Made by a program: the position numbers and the translations under genes
The notes under the pieces: model-generated
Databases searched by the model: none
What the model was told of the DNA's origin: nothing
Seen by the model: the letters and a program-made list of their open reading frames with translations, nothing else
From: CAWBJP01 sp963789165
GTDB lineage: Bacteria; Actinomycetota; Acidimicrobiia; IMCC26256; BP-133
NCBI GenBank assembly: GCA_963789165.1
Contig: CAWBJP010000009.1
Coordinates: 124,001 to 188,000, forward strand
Reading direction: 5' to 3'
DNA: 64,000 bases
Part shown: positions 1 through 7,681 of the stretch, in pieces
Position numbering within the stretch: the first letter of the stretch is position 1
Layout of the letters: every line of letters begins with the position of its first letter

Positions 1-9
1 GGGTCGCGG

Positions 10-1422
10 TTGGTTGGAGGGGTGCTGGTGGGGCTGCTGGGAGCAGCCTGCAATGGCGGCGGAGGTGGTGGTGGTACCGCCCCGAAGGAGGAGGCGCAAC
101 GGGTGGTGGCCGGAGGCAGGATTGCCGCTCCGGCCAAGTTGGCCGGGCTGTCCTTATCCCAGCCGGTGGACGTGGCCACCGCCGGGGCCCTCAACCCGAC
201 CACCGCCTTCGATCCCAAATCGGGTGCCGTCTACGTGGCCTGGGCGGAGGAGATTCCCGGCGCCGCCCAGCCCGAGGGCAAAGATCAGCAGGTCCGGGCG
301 GTGGTGGCCCGTTCCGACGACGGGGGGAAGACCTTCTCGGCGCCTGTGGTCGCCAGCGGCGCGGCGGATCACGTGCGGACCTACACCATCAGCCCGACCC
401 AGGTGGCGGTCGGTCCGGCGGGCGAGATGTACGTGCTCTACCTGCACAACGTCCCGTCCGACCTCTCCGACTATCTCAAGAGCTACGGGCGCAGCTCGCT
501 CCGGGTGGTGCGCTCGGACGACGGCGGGAAGACGTTCTCGGCGCCGGCCGACATCGCCGGCGAGGCCGTCGAGGGCGCGGTGACCACCATGGAGATGGCC
601 ACCCTGTTCGTGGCCCCCGACGGCGACCTCTACGTCACCTTCCTCGACGAACGGGAGGCCATCGCCGCCGAGATCGCGGGTCAGCCGAAGCCTGACCCCC
701 ACGACCATGACGCGGTGCAGCCGGCCACGCAGATGCGGCTGGTCCGTTCCGCCGACGGCGGGAAGACCTGGTCCAAGAGCGTGCTGGTGGCCAAGCCCAC
801 CTGCGGCTGCTGCAGCACCAAGGCCGCCCAGGGCGCCGGGGGTCCGCTCTTCGCCTCCACCCGCTCCGACTGGAAGGAGCTGAAGGGCTCCTACGACTCG
901 GTGCGCGACGTCTTCGTCGCCTCCTCCACCGACGAGGGCGCGACCTGGTCCGAGGCGACGAAGGTGTTCGACGACAAGTTCAAGATCAGTGGTTGCCCCG
1001 ACGTACACAACGGCCTGGCCGTCGACTCCCAGGGCCGCCTCCACGCCGCCTGGTACACCGGGGCCGAATCCCATCCCGGCGTGTACTACGCCGTGTCCGA
1101 GGACGACGGGAAGACGTTCTCCCCGCCGCTCGAACTCATGGGGGACAAGTGGATCCCCTACGGGGACGTCAAGCTGTCCCTCGACCGCCAGGACCAGGCC
1201 TGGGTCGTCTTCGAGGATCGTCGCTCCGAGGAGGACCAGGTGCGCCTGGTGCGGGTGGACCCCGAGCGGCGGGCGGCCTCGTTCTCGGCCACCTGGGCCG
1301 GGACGGCCCCCGACGTGACGGCGGGAGAGGACTGGGCGCTGGTCACCTGGACGACGCAGAAGGCGGAGGACGACAAGAGCGGAGGTCCGGTCCGGGCGAT
1401 GGTCGCCCACCCGGCCACCTAA
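10..1422 (+). CDS. Sialidase-fold (BNR/Asp-box) lipoprotein, 5' end possibly outside window
   Basis: The 470-residue product is an exported beta-propeller-type protein. A hydrophobic N-terminus ends in a lipobox (GLLGAAC, Cys14) followed by a Gly-rich linker, so it is probably a membrane-anchored lipoprotein. At least five Asp-box motifs (S-x-D-x-G-x-T-[FW], for example RSDDGGKTFS) are spread along the chain, as in the sialidase/exo-alpha-sialidase superfamily. Asp boxes mark the fold, not the activity, and I cannot identify sialidase catalytic residues. A CGCC cluster near residues 263-266 is unusual for this fold. The TTG start used here gives a signal peptide without basic residues, so the true start may lie upstream of the window. 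Substrate unknown. Confidence 0.75.
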   Translation: MVGGVLVGLLGAACNGGGGGGGTAPKEEAQRVVAGGRIAAPAKLAGLSLSQPVDVATAGALNPTTAFDPKSGAVYVAWAEEIPGAAQPEGKDQQVRAVVARSDDGGKTFSAPVVASGAADHVRTYTISPTQVAVGPAGEMYVLYLHNVPSDLSDYLKSYGRSSLRVVRSDDGGKTFSAPADIAGEAVEGAVTTMEMATLFVAPDGDLYVTFLDEREAIAAEIAGQPKPDPHDHDAVQPATQMRLVRSADGGKTWSKSVLVAKPTCGCCSTKAAQGAGGPLFASTRSDWKELKGSYDSVRDVFVASSTDEGATWSEATKVFDDKFKISGCPDVHNGLAVDSQGRLHAAWYTGAESHPGVYYAVSEDDGKTFSPPLELMGDKWIPYGDVKLSLDRQDQAWVVFEDRRSEEDQVRLVRVDPERRAASFSATWAGTAPDVTAGEDWALVTWTTQKAEDDKSGGPVRAMVAHPAT

Positions 1423-1467
1423 AGCGCTACTTAAAGTGGCGTAAAGCTCACGGTACGTGGTTATGCG

Positions 1468-1488
1468 GGACTAGTCCGCGGGTACACC
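1468..1488 (+). promoter_or_regulatory. Candidate operator and -10 element for the 64-aa gene
   Basis: A perfect 10-bp palindrome, GGACTAGTCC (1468-1477), is followed by TACACC (1483-1488), which ends 7 bases before the ATG at 1496. This spacing fits a leaderless actinobacterial transcript. Three TAAAG repeats (1420, 1432, 1442) lie just upstream. Inferred from sequence only. Confidence 0.35.
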
Positions 1489-1495
1489 TCCGGCA

Positions 1496-1690
1496 ATGTC
1501 AACGCACATGCTGGACCTCATCGCCGAGCTCGAGATCCGCCTCGTGAACACCGTCGAGCGGCTCAACGAAGCCGAGTTGAAGCGCTACTACGCCGAGGTG
1601 CTCGAGTTCGAGGAGCGCGTCGAGCGGCTCCACGACACCCTGGCCTTCGTCGCCGACCGCATCGCCGTTGAGGGCGTGGGGTCCCGGTAG
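1496..1690 (+). CDS. Small helical protein, unknown function (64 aa)
   Basis: The product is a short, charged, probably all-helical protein rich in Glu, Leu and Arg with no Cys, signal peptide or membrane segment. Heptad-like spacing of Leu/Val (LIAELEIRLVNTVERL) suggests a coiled coil or helical hairpin. The ATG at 1496 sits 7 bases after a possible -10 (TACACC), so translation may be leaderless. It is convergent with the peptidase gene downstream, with 8 bases between them. I do not recognise the family. Codon use matches the neighbours, and coding is likely but not certain. Confidence 0.55.
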   Translation: MSTHMLDLIAELEIRLVNTVERLNEAELKRYYAEVLEFEERVERLHDTLAFVADRIAVEGVGSR

Positions 1691-1698
1691 AGGAGGAC

Positions 1699-3669
1699 CT
1701 ACGCAGCTGTATCCGCCGGGCAGGGTCCGGTGACGGAGTCCCTGCCCATGCTGCGCTCGTAGTGGAGGGCGCAGTCCCACCTTCCGGTGGTGGCCACGTC
1801 CAGGTCGAAGGTGTCTTCTTCGACGTTGTAGGTCCCCGCCCCGGTGAAGATGAAGTCCTGCGTGAAGGTGCAGCGGTTGAAGGTGAAGGTCTCGTTCTGC
1901 GCGTCGGGGGCGAAGCTCAAGGTGCCGCCGTACGGGCAACCCACCTGGGTGCCGTCGGCGCCGTCCCAGTAGACGTACTCGGGGAGGTGGTTGATCTCGG
2001 TCTCGACCGAGCGCATCGCCTCGAGCTGGTCGGCGAAGTCGCCGGCCTGCTCCGGAGTCAGGCGGACGTACCCGTCGGTCACCACGCCGGCACAGGTCGC
2101 CTGGCGTTCGCCCGGGACCTCGCCGTCCAGCAGGAATCGCGTGACAGGGCCGTCCACGCACTGGTCGCCCGATCCGAAGACGACATGGGGGCCACCCTGC
2201 TTGGTGATGAGATACCCGTCGTCCAGACGCCCGAAGACCTCCACGCCCTGGCGGTGGGGAGTGGCCGGATCGGCCGTTCCACCGAGGACCAGCGTGGGGA
2301 TGCCCTCGGCGGTCAGGGGCCCGGGGCGATCGACGTGGGCGGGAGCGGCAGGCCAGTAGGCGCAGGCCAGATTCGCCTGGAAGACCGAGGCCAGACGGGG
2401 CACGGCCGCTTCCACCGGATCGCCGGCCCGAAGGTGGTTCTCCGCCTTCTCCTCCGGGCTGGCGCCCGGGAAGGCGTGGTCCCGGCACTCCACCGCGTAG
2501 TACATGGCGTCCGAGAACCCAGCGTCGCCGGCCGGGTCGAGGGTCTCGGGGTCGAGCGCACGGGCGGCGTAGAGCAGCCGGGCGAGCGGAACGAGATCCC
2601 CGTGTGAGGCCCAGGCGACGAGGGCTCGATTCAGCAGCATCCGGTCCCCTTCGCCGTACAACTGCGCGGCGGCGACCGACTCCAGATCCGCGAGGGAGAA
2701 CCGTCGCAGGGCGGAACCGCCCGAAGGAAGCGGGAAGCGGAACGGGATGTCGCCGCCTTCGAGTTCCTCGGCGAGGTGGTCGTAGTTGCCCACGGCATCG
2801 GCGTGGACGTCCTCGGCGCAGGCGGGGTCGTCGTTGCAGGCGGTCAGGGTGTCGAGGAGGGTGTCGCTGAAGGCGCGGGCCTGATCGGCGAAGAACTCGC
2901 CGTCGGTGAGCGTCAGGTCCACGGTCCCGTCGAGCAGGAGGCCGGCGAGATGGCTGCCGTGAGCGGCGGCGTAGGTCTGCGCATACTGCGTGCCGTAGCT
3001 CTGGCCGTAGAGCCAGAGGTGATCGTCGGCCATGACCTGGCGGAACCGTTCCAGATCCTCAACGGCCTGGTCGGTCCCGAGATAGGGCAGGAGCGCAGCC
3101 GCGTCGGGGCCGAGTTCGTTGACGCAGTCGTGGGCGAAAATGCTCGCCGAATCCTTGACGTGCGCCTCCTGCTCCGGCGTCTCGGCCCGGAGATCGGTCT
3201 GGTGGAAGGCGGCCGCTGCTTTCGGGCAGTCCACGCCACCGGAGAGGGCCACGCCCCGCGGGTCGAAGAAGACGATGTCGAACTGTTCGGGAAGGCCTGG
3301 GTCGAAGGTCGCCGTCGCATCATCGGCGAGGCTGATCCCGGACTGGCCCGGGCCGCCCGCGGCGGTCACGAACAGGCCTTTGCGCACCCCCCGGGCGGGG
3401 AGGACGGCGAAGACGACATCGACGGTGCGGGTACCCGCCGGGTTGAAGTGGTCGAGGGGCATGGCCAGCGTGACGCAGGTGAAGGCGCTGCCGTCGGGGC
3501 AGGGCTGGCCGCCCAGGCGCTGGAGGATCTCGGCGGTGGCGGGACGCTCCGGGGCCGGCTCCGAGGCCGAGGAGGCGGGGACGGCCAGCACCGACGAGGA
3601 GAACAGTGCCACGGCCACGGCAAGGCCGAGCCTCAAGTTCGTGTTCCCAGCCACGGACACCCCCAGCAT
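1699..3669 (-). CDS. Secreted alpha/beta-hydrolase, TAP-like tripeptidyl aminopeptidase family
   Basis: The product is 656 residues, with a signal peptide (hydrophobic stretch ending near AVPASSASE) and an alpha/beta-hydrolase fold. The nucleophile elbow is GQSYGT (Ser nucleophile), the acid is probably Asp in GGTADPATP and the His is in GGPHVVFG. The C-terminal third carries the TAP-like domain seen in Streptomyces tripeptidyl aminopeptidases and prolyl aminopeptidase relatives, so it probably releases N-terminal peptides or amino acids outside the cell. An additional Cys-containing domain follows the TAP domain. The ATG at 3669 was chosen because it gives a proper signal peptide and avoids overlap with the chrA stop codon at 3708; a start at 3729 is also open. 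Peptide specificity cannot be read from sequence. Confidence 0.8.
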   Translation of the reverse strand: MLGVSVAGNTNLRLGLAVAVALFSSSVLAVPASSASEPAPERPATAEILQRLGGQPCPDGSAFTCVTLAMPLDHFNPAGTRTVDVVFAVLPARGVRKGLFVTAAGGPGQSGISLADDATATFDPGLPEQFDIVFFDPRGVALSGGVDCPKAAAAFHQTDLRAETPEQEAHVKDSASIFAHDCVNELGPDAAALLPYLGTDQAVEDLERFRQVMADDHLWLYGQSYGTQYAQTYAAAHGSHLAGLLLDGTVDLTLTDGEFFADQARAFSDTLLDTLTACNDDPACAEDVHADAVGNYDHLAEELEGGDIPFRFPLPSGGSALRRFSLADLESVAAAQLYGEGDRMLLNRALVAWASHGDLVPLARLLYAARALDPETLDPAGDAGFSDAMYYAVECRDHAFPGASPEEKAENHLRAGDPVEAAVPRLASVFQANLACAYWPAAPAHVDRPGPLTAEGIPTLVLGGTADPATPHRQGVEVFGRLDDGYLITKQGGPHVVFGSGDQCVDGPVTRFLLDGEVPGERQATCAGVVTDGYVRLTPEQAGDFADQLEAMRSVETEINHLPEYVYWDGADGTQVGCPYGGTLSFAPDAQNETFTFNRCTFTQDFIFTGAGTYNVEEDTFDLDVATTGRWDCALHYERSMGRDSVTGPCPADTAA

Positions 3670-3707
3670 TCCCCGGAACCCATTCTCCCACGGGTCAGCC
3701 GGTGGTG

Positions 3708-4829
3708 TCAGCGGAAGAGCAGGCCCCACACAGCTCCGGCGGCGACGAGCCAGGCGGCGTTGATCCGCCAGCGCAGCAGCACGGCGGCCGCCACGGCGGC
3801 GACCACGCCCGTGGGGACGTCGACCACCGCGTCCCGGGCCAGCACCCAGGTGACGCCCCCCATGAGGGCCACGGCGGCGACGTTCAGGCCGTCGAGGGCG
3901 GCGGCGGTGGTTACCGATCGCCGCATCCGGGCCACAATCGGTTCCAGGGCGGCCACCATCAGGAAGCTGGGCAGGAAGATGGCGACGGTGGCCACCAGCG
4001 CGCCGGGCATGCCGGCCAGCAGGTAGCCCACGAAGGTGGCCGTGGTGAACAGCGGTCCGGGGGTGAACTGGCCGACGGCGATGGCGTCGAGCAGCTGGTC
4101 CTGGCTCAGGAACCCGCCGCTCTGCACCAGGTCACGGTGCAGGAAGGCCAGCAGGACGTAGCCACTGCCGAAGAGGAGTGCCCCCACCTTCAAGAAGACG
4201 GCGGCGATCCGGACCAGGCTCACGTCGAGGGGGCCGGAGCCGGCGGCCAGGAGCACCGGAAGGAGCAGTGGTGCGCTGAGCAGCCGGGGTCGGCGGGCGA
4301 TGACGGCGGCTACGGCGGCGGCCGCCAGCAGGAGCACCGGCTCGTCCAGGCCGACCAGGTACAACAGAAGCACGGCGGCCCCGATGAGGGCCAGGGTGAC
4401 CGACTTCACCGCCGTCCGGCCGAGCTGGACGACGGCCAGGGCCACCACGGCGAGCACGACCGGCTTGATGCCTTCGAACACCTCGTCGAGAGCCGGGGTG
4501 GTGCCGTAGCGGACGTAGGCCCAGGCCAGTACCCCGACAACAGCGGCGGCCGGGGCGATGAAGGCCAGGCCGCCCACCACCAGCCCGGGGATGCCGGCGC
4601 GCCGCCGGCCGACGTACATGGCGACCTCGGTCGACGTGGGGCCGGGGATGGCGTTGCTGGCCCCGACGAGGTCGAGAAATTCGCTGTCGGTCAGCCACCG
4701 CCGGCGCTCCACCAGGTCCCGGTGCATCAGGGCGATATGCGCCGCCGGGCCCCCGAAGGCGGTCAGGCTGAGCCGCCCGAAGAACCAGGCGAGCTCGACG
4801 AGCCGGGAGCGATGTTCTGGCCTGGACAC
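3708..4829 (-). CDS. chrA: Chromate transporter ChrA (bidomain)
   Basis: The 373-residue membrane protein has two CHR domains. The N-terminal domain has FGGPAAHIALMHRDLV and GPTSTEVAMYVG. The C-terminal domain repeats the pattern as FGSGYVLLAFLHRDLV and GQFTPGPLF. About ten hydrophobic segments are visible. Family members export chromate from the cytoplasm driven by the proton gradient; many environmental homologues have untested substrates. No chrB-like regulator is next to it. The start ATG at 4829 precedes the typical LAWFFGRLSLTAFGGP block. It runs in the same direction as the peptidase gene with a short gap and could be cotranscribed with it. Confidence 0.85.
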   Translation of the reverse strand: MSRPEHRSRLVELAWFFGRLSLTAFGGPAAHIALMHRDLVERRRWLTDSEFLDLVGASNAIPGPTSTEVAMYVGRRRAGIPGLVVGGLAFIAPAAAVVGVLAWAYVRYGTTPALDEVFEGIKPVVLAVVALAVVQLGRTAVKSVTLALIGAAVLLLYLVGLDEPVLLLAAAAVAAVIARRPRLLSAPLLLPVLLAAGSGPLDVSLVRIAAVFLKVGALLFGSGYVLLAFLHRDLVQSGGFLSQDQLLDAIAVGQFTPGPLFTTATFVGYLLAGMPGALVATVAIFLPSFLMVAALEPIVARMRRSVTTAAALDGLNVAAVALMGGVTWVLARDAVVDVPTGVVAAVAAAVLLRWRINAAWLVAAGAVWGLLFR

Positions 4830-4903
4830 CGACCGGGACGCTAACCCCGCTGCGTCAGGCGCCGGCGGCTCATTGTGCGCGGCGTCAGCCGGTCGTACGT
4901 GCT

Positions 4904-4918
4904 AAGGCCGCGCTAAGA
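4904..4918 (+). promoter_or_regulatory. Candidate KdpE operator, copy 1 (15-bp direct repeat)
   Basis: AAGGCCGCGCTAAGA contains two TAAG half-sites (4903, 4914) exactly 11 bp apart, the spacing typical of OmpR/PhoB-family regulators. Related elements occur at 13694-13708 and, on the minus strand, at 17404-17418, all upstream of potassium-island genes. Assignment to KdpE is inference. Confidence 0.5.
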
Positions 4919-4978
4919 ATGCCAGGCGGCGCGCTCGAGATCCCGTGAAGACCGCCAGGTGACGCACCGGCCGCCCGG

Positions 4979-4984
4979 TACAAC
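4979..4984 (+). promoter_or_regulatory. Candidate -10 element of the kdp operon (leaderless)
   Basis: TACAAC lies 7 bases before the GTG at 4992. The paralogous gene on the minus strand has the same TACAAC 6 bases before its ATG, and both have the 15-bp direct repeat about 60 bp further upstream. The conserved layout supports a real promoter. Confidence 0.45.
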
Positions 4985-4991
4985 GGAAGTC

Positions 4992-5753
4992 GTGGAGAAC
5001 GATCGTGTGCGCCGGGATGTCGGGGTGGTGCTCGGAGGCCTCGCGCCAATTGCCGTGGCGAGCCTTCTGGTGGGGGTCCGGGACAGGGTGCAGAACGCGA
5101 ATGTCGCCTTGGTGCTCGTGGTCGTGGTCGTGGTGGCGGCGGCGATCGGAGGGCGGGGGGCAGGTGTCTGCGCGGCGGTCGTGTCGGCGCTGTCGTTCGA
5201 CTTCTTTCACACGCGCCCGTACCTGCGTCTCACGATCGACACCGCCGACGACGTGGAGACCACTCTGCTGCTGCTGGCGGTCGGCCTGCTGGTGGGGCAC
5301 ATCGCCGCCGGAAGGTGGCGGGCCCGGGCGTCGGCTGAGGCGAGCAGCGGCGAGATCAGGCGGATTCACCGGGTGGCGGAGCAGGCGGCACGCGGTGGGG
5401 ACGCCGCCGAGGTGATCCTGGCCGCCCAGAACGAGCTCACGGACCTCCTCGCCCTTCGGTCCTGCCGGTTCGAGGCTCAGCCGCTCTTGCCTGTACTCCC
5501 CCGGCTGGAGCGGACCGGCCATCTGGATACCCGGGTGTTCCGGTTCCGGGAGGGAGGCTTCGAACTCCCCACCGAGGGCGTGGACCTGCCGGTGTACGGA
5601 CGGGGGCAGCAATTGGGCCGGTTCGTGCTTGAGCCGACACCAGGCGTGGGTGTGTCGCTGGAACAGCGGGTGGTGGCCGTGGCTGTCGCCGACCAGGTCG
5701 GTGCGGTCCTGGCTACCCCCCGGATAACGAGGCAGGGAAACGGCCATGGCTGA
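4992..5753 (+). CDS. Free-standing DUF4118-GAF sensor protein upstream of kdpFABC
   Basis: The product (253 residues) starts with a DUF4118 membrane domain, the four-helix module found in KdpD (FFHTRPYLRLTID block), then a linker helix and a GAF-like domain ending VAVAVADQVGAVL. It has no HisKA or ATPase domain. It is therefore a sensor half without a kinase. A close paralogue lies at 16563-17333, where a histidine kinase follows. The GTG at 4992 was preferred over the GTG at 4959 because it aligns with the paralogue's start and sits 7 bases after TACAAC. The 3' end overlaps the next small gene by 8 bases, so it is probably the first gene of the kdp operon. It may tune KdpD; that is inference. 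Confidence 0.7.
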   Translation: MENDRVRRDVGVVLGGLAPIAVASLLVGVRDRVQNANVALVLVVVVVVAAAIGGRGAGVCAAVVSALSFDFFHTRPYLRLTIDTADDVETTLLLLAVGLLVGHIAAGRWRARASAEASSGEIRRIHRVAEQAARGGDAAEVILAAQNELTDLLALRSCRFEAQPLLPVLPRLERTGHLDTRVFRFREGGFELPTEGVDLPVYGRGQQLGRFVLEPTPGVGVSLEQRVVAVAVADQVGAVLATPRITRQGNGHG

Positions 5754-5871
5754 CGTGGTCTTCATCGTGGCGACGCTCGGCTTCTTCGCCGCCTGCGCTC
5801 TTTACGTCCGGGGTTGCGCACGGATCGTGGCTTCGGCTGAAGAGCGCGGCCCCACCGAGGTGGCAGGGTGA
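5746..5871 (+). CDS. Small membrane protein preceding kdpF (41 aa)
   Basis: The 41-residue product begins MADVVFIVATLGFFAACALY, one transmembrane helix, followed by a short basic/polar tail. It starts inside the end of the sensor gene and its TGA overlaps the GTG of kdpF, which implies translational coupling. Small single-helix proteins of this MADV type are common just before kdpF in actinobacteria, but their role is not established. It could be a structural or regulatory subunit of the Kdp complex. Confidence 0.65.
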   Translation: MADVVFIVATLGFFAACALYVRGCARIVASAEERGPTEVAG

Positions 5872-5957
5872 GCGTCGACAACGCCCTGGGGCTGGTGCTC
5901 GCCGTGGCGCTCACCGCTTATCTGGTGGCCGCCCTGCTGTTCCCCGAGAGGTTCTGA
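5868..5957 (+). CDS. kdpF: Potassium-transporting ATPase small subunit KdpF
   Basis: The 29-residue product ends with the typical KdpF tail YLVAALLFPERF after a single hydrophobic helix. KdpF is a lipid-like stabiliser of the KdpFABC complex in the membrane. The GTG start overlaps the previous stop codon (GTGA) and kdpA begins one base after its TGA. Confidence 0.85.
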   Translation: MSVDNALGLVLAVALTAYLVAALLFPERF

Positions 5958-5958
5958 G

Positions 5959-7671
5959 GTGTCGAGCCCCAGCTGGCTGCAGTTTCTGCTGGTCGTGGCC
6001 CTGGTGATCGTCACCGCTCCTCCGCTCGGCCATTACATGGCCCGGGTGTACGGCGATGAGCGGAGGGCTCCCGGTGACCGTCTCTTTGGACCCGTCGAGC
6101 GACTGATCTACCGGATGTGCCGCATCGATCCGGACCGGGAGCAGCGCTGGACGACCTACGCCCTGTCGCTGCTCGCCTTCAGCGCCGTCTCGTTCGTCGT
6201 GCTCTACGCGCTGCTGCGCCTGCAGGGGTCGTTGCCGCTGAACCCCACGAACCGGGGCGGGGTCGTGCCCCACCTGTCGTTCAACAGCGCGGTCAGTTTC
6301 ATGACCAACACAGACTGGCAGTCCTATGGGGGGGAGATCACGCTGTCGCATCTCACCCAGATGGTGGGCCTCTCCGTGCAGAACTTCGTGTCGGCGGCGG
6401 CGGGCATGGCGGTGATGGCGGCGTTCATCCGAGGCCTGGCCCGCCGGCGGGCGTCGACCATCGGCAACTTCTGGGTCGACGTGACCCGCACCACGGTGCG
6501 GATCCTCCTGCCCTTGTCGTTCGTCGTGGCGCTGGTGCTTGTGGGCCAGGGCGTGGTCCAGAATTTCCACGGGAATACCGTGGCCCGCACCCCGGAGGGC
6601 GCCACCCAGCTGATCCCCGGGGGGCCGGCCGCCAGCCAGATTGCCATCAAACAGCTGGGCACGAACGGCGGTGGGTTCTTCAACGTCAACTCCGCCCACC
6701 CCTTCGAGAATCCCACCACGCTGAGCGACTTCCTCGAGCTGTACGCCATCATGATCATCCCCTTCGCGCTGGCGTTCACCTTCGGACGGATGGTGGGCGA
6801 CCGCCGCCAGGGCAGGGTGGTGTTCGCCGTCATGTTCGCCGTCTGGGCTGTGCAGTCACTGGCCGCTATGGGCCTGGAGGGTGCCGGCAACCCGAGGCTC
6901 GCCGCACTGGGTGTCGACCACACGAGCTCGGCGCTCCAGGCGGGCGGCAACATGGAGGGCAAGGAGGTCCGGTTCGGCCCGGCTGCCTCCGGGCTGTGGG
7001 CCGCCTCCACCACCGGCACGTCCAACGGGTCCGTCAATTCCATGCACGACAGCTACACGCCCCTCGGCGGGACGGTAGCCATGTCGCACATGCTCCTGGG
7101 GGAGGTGAGTCCCGGCGGCGTGGGTGTGGGGCTCAACGGGATGCTGATCATGGTGATCCTGTCGGTGTTCATCGCCGGGCTCATGGTGGGGCGAACACCG
7201 GAGTACCTGGGGAAGAAGATCCAGGCCGCGGAGATGAAGCTGGTGGTGCTTTACGTGCTGGCCATGCCGGTGGTGTTGCTCTCGCTGGCGGCAGCCTCGG
7301 TGCTTCTCGGCTCGGCGCTTGCCTCCCGCGCCAATCCCGGACCCCATGGTCTCTCGGAGATCCTCTACGCCTTCGCCTCCGCGGCCAACAACAACGGCTC
7401 CGCCTTCGCCGGGCTCTCCACCGCCACCCAGTGGTACGACACCACCCTGGGTCTCGCCATGCTCGTGGGCCGCTTCTTCCTCATCATTCCGGTGCTGGCC
7501 ATCGCCGGCTCCCTGGCCCGCAAGCAGCCCGTACCGGTCACGGCCGGCACGTTCCCCACTCATACCCCCCTCTTCGGTGGCCTGGTTGTCGGTGTGGTTG
7601 TGATCGTCGCCGGCCTGACGTTCTTCCCCGCGCTGGCGCTCGGCCCTCTGGTCGAGCACCTGTCCCTCTAG
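5959..7671 (+). CDS. kdpA: Potassium-transporting ATPase potassium-binding subunit KdpA
   Basis: KdpA is the channel-like subunit that selects K+ in the high-affinity KdpFABC pump. The 570-residue protein has about ten membrane helices and four pore-loop signatures of the superfamily of K+ transporters: FNSAVSFMTNTDWQ, TNGGGFFNVNSAHPFENP, MSHMLLGEVSPGGVG and SAANNNGSAFAGL. The length is normal for the family. The GTG start at 5959 follows kdpF by one base. It is followed by kdpB after 10 bases. Confidence 0.97.
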   Translation: MSSPSWLQFLLVVALVIVTAPPLGHYMARVYGDERRAPGDRLFGPVERLIYRMCRIDPDREQRWTTYALSLLAFSAVSFVVLYALLRLQGSLPLNPTNRGGVVPHLSFNSAVSFMTNTDWQSYGGEITLSHLTQMVGLSVQNFVSAAAGMAVMAAFIRGLARRRASTIGNFWVDVTRTTVRILLPLSFVVALVLVGQGVVQNFHGNTVARTPEGATQLIPGGPAASQIAIKQLGTNGGGFFNVNSAHPFENPTTLSDFLELYAIMIIPFALAFTFGRMVGDRRQGRVVFAVMFAVWAVQSLAAMGLEGAGNPRLAALGVDHTSSALQAGGNMEGKEVRFGPAASGLWAASTTGTSNGSVNSMHDSYTPLGGTVAMSHMLLGEVSPGGVGVGLNGMLIMVILSVFIAGLMVGRTPEYLGKKIQAAEMKLVVLYVLAMPVVLLSLAAASVLLGSALASRANPGPHGLSEILYAFASAANNNGSAFAGLSTATQWYDTTLGLAMLVGRFFLIIPVLAIAGSLARKQPVPVTAGTFPTHTPLFGGLVVGVVVIVAGLTFFPALALGPLVEHLSL

Positions 7672-7681
7672 GAGTCGGAGC

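Noticed and set aside
154..1410. Long minus-strand open frames opposite real genes, here and throughout the window
   Set aside because: They mirror the codon structure of high-GC genes, have Arg/Gly/Pro-rich low-complexity translations and lack plausible domains.
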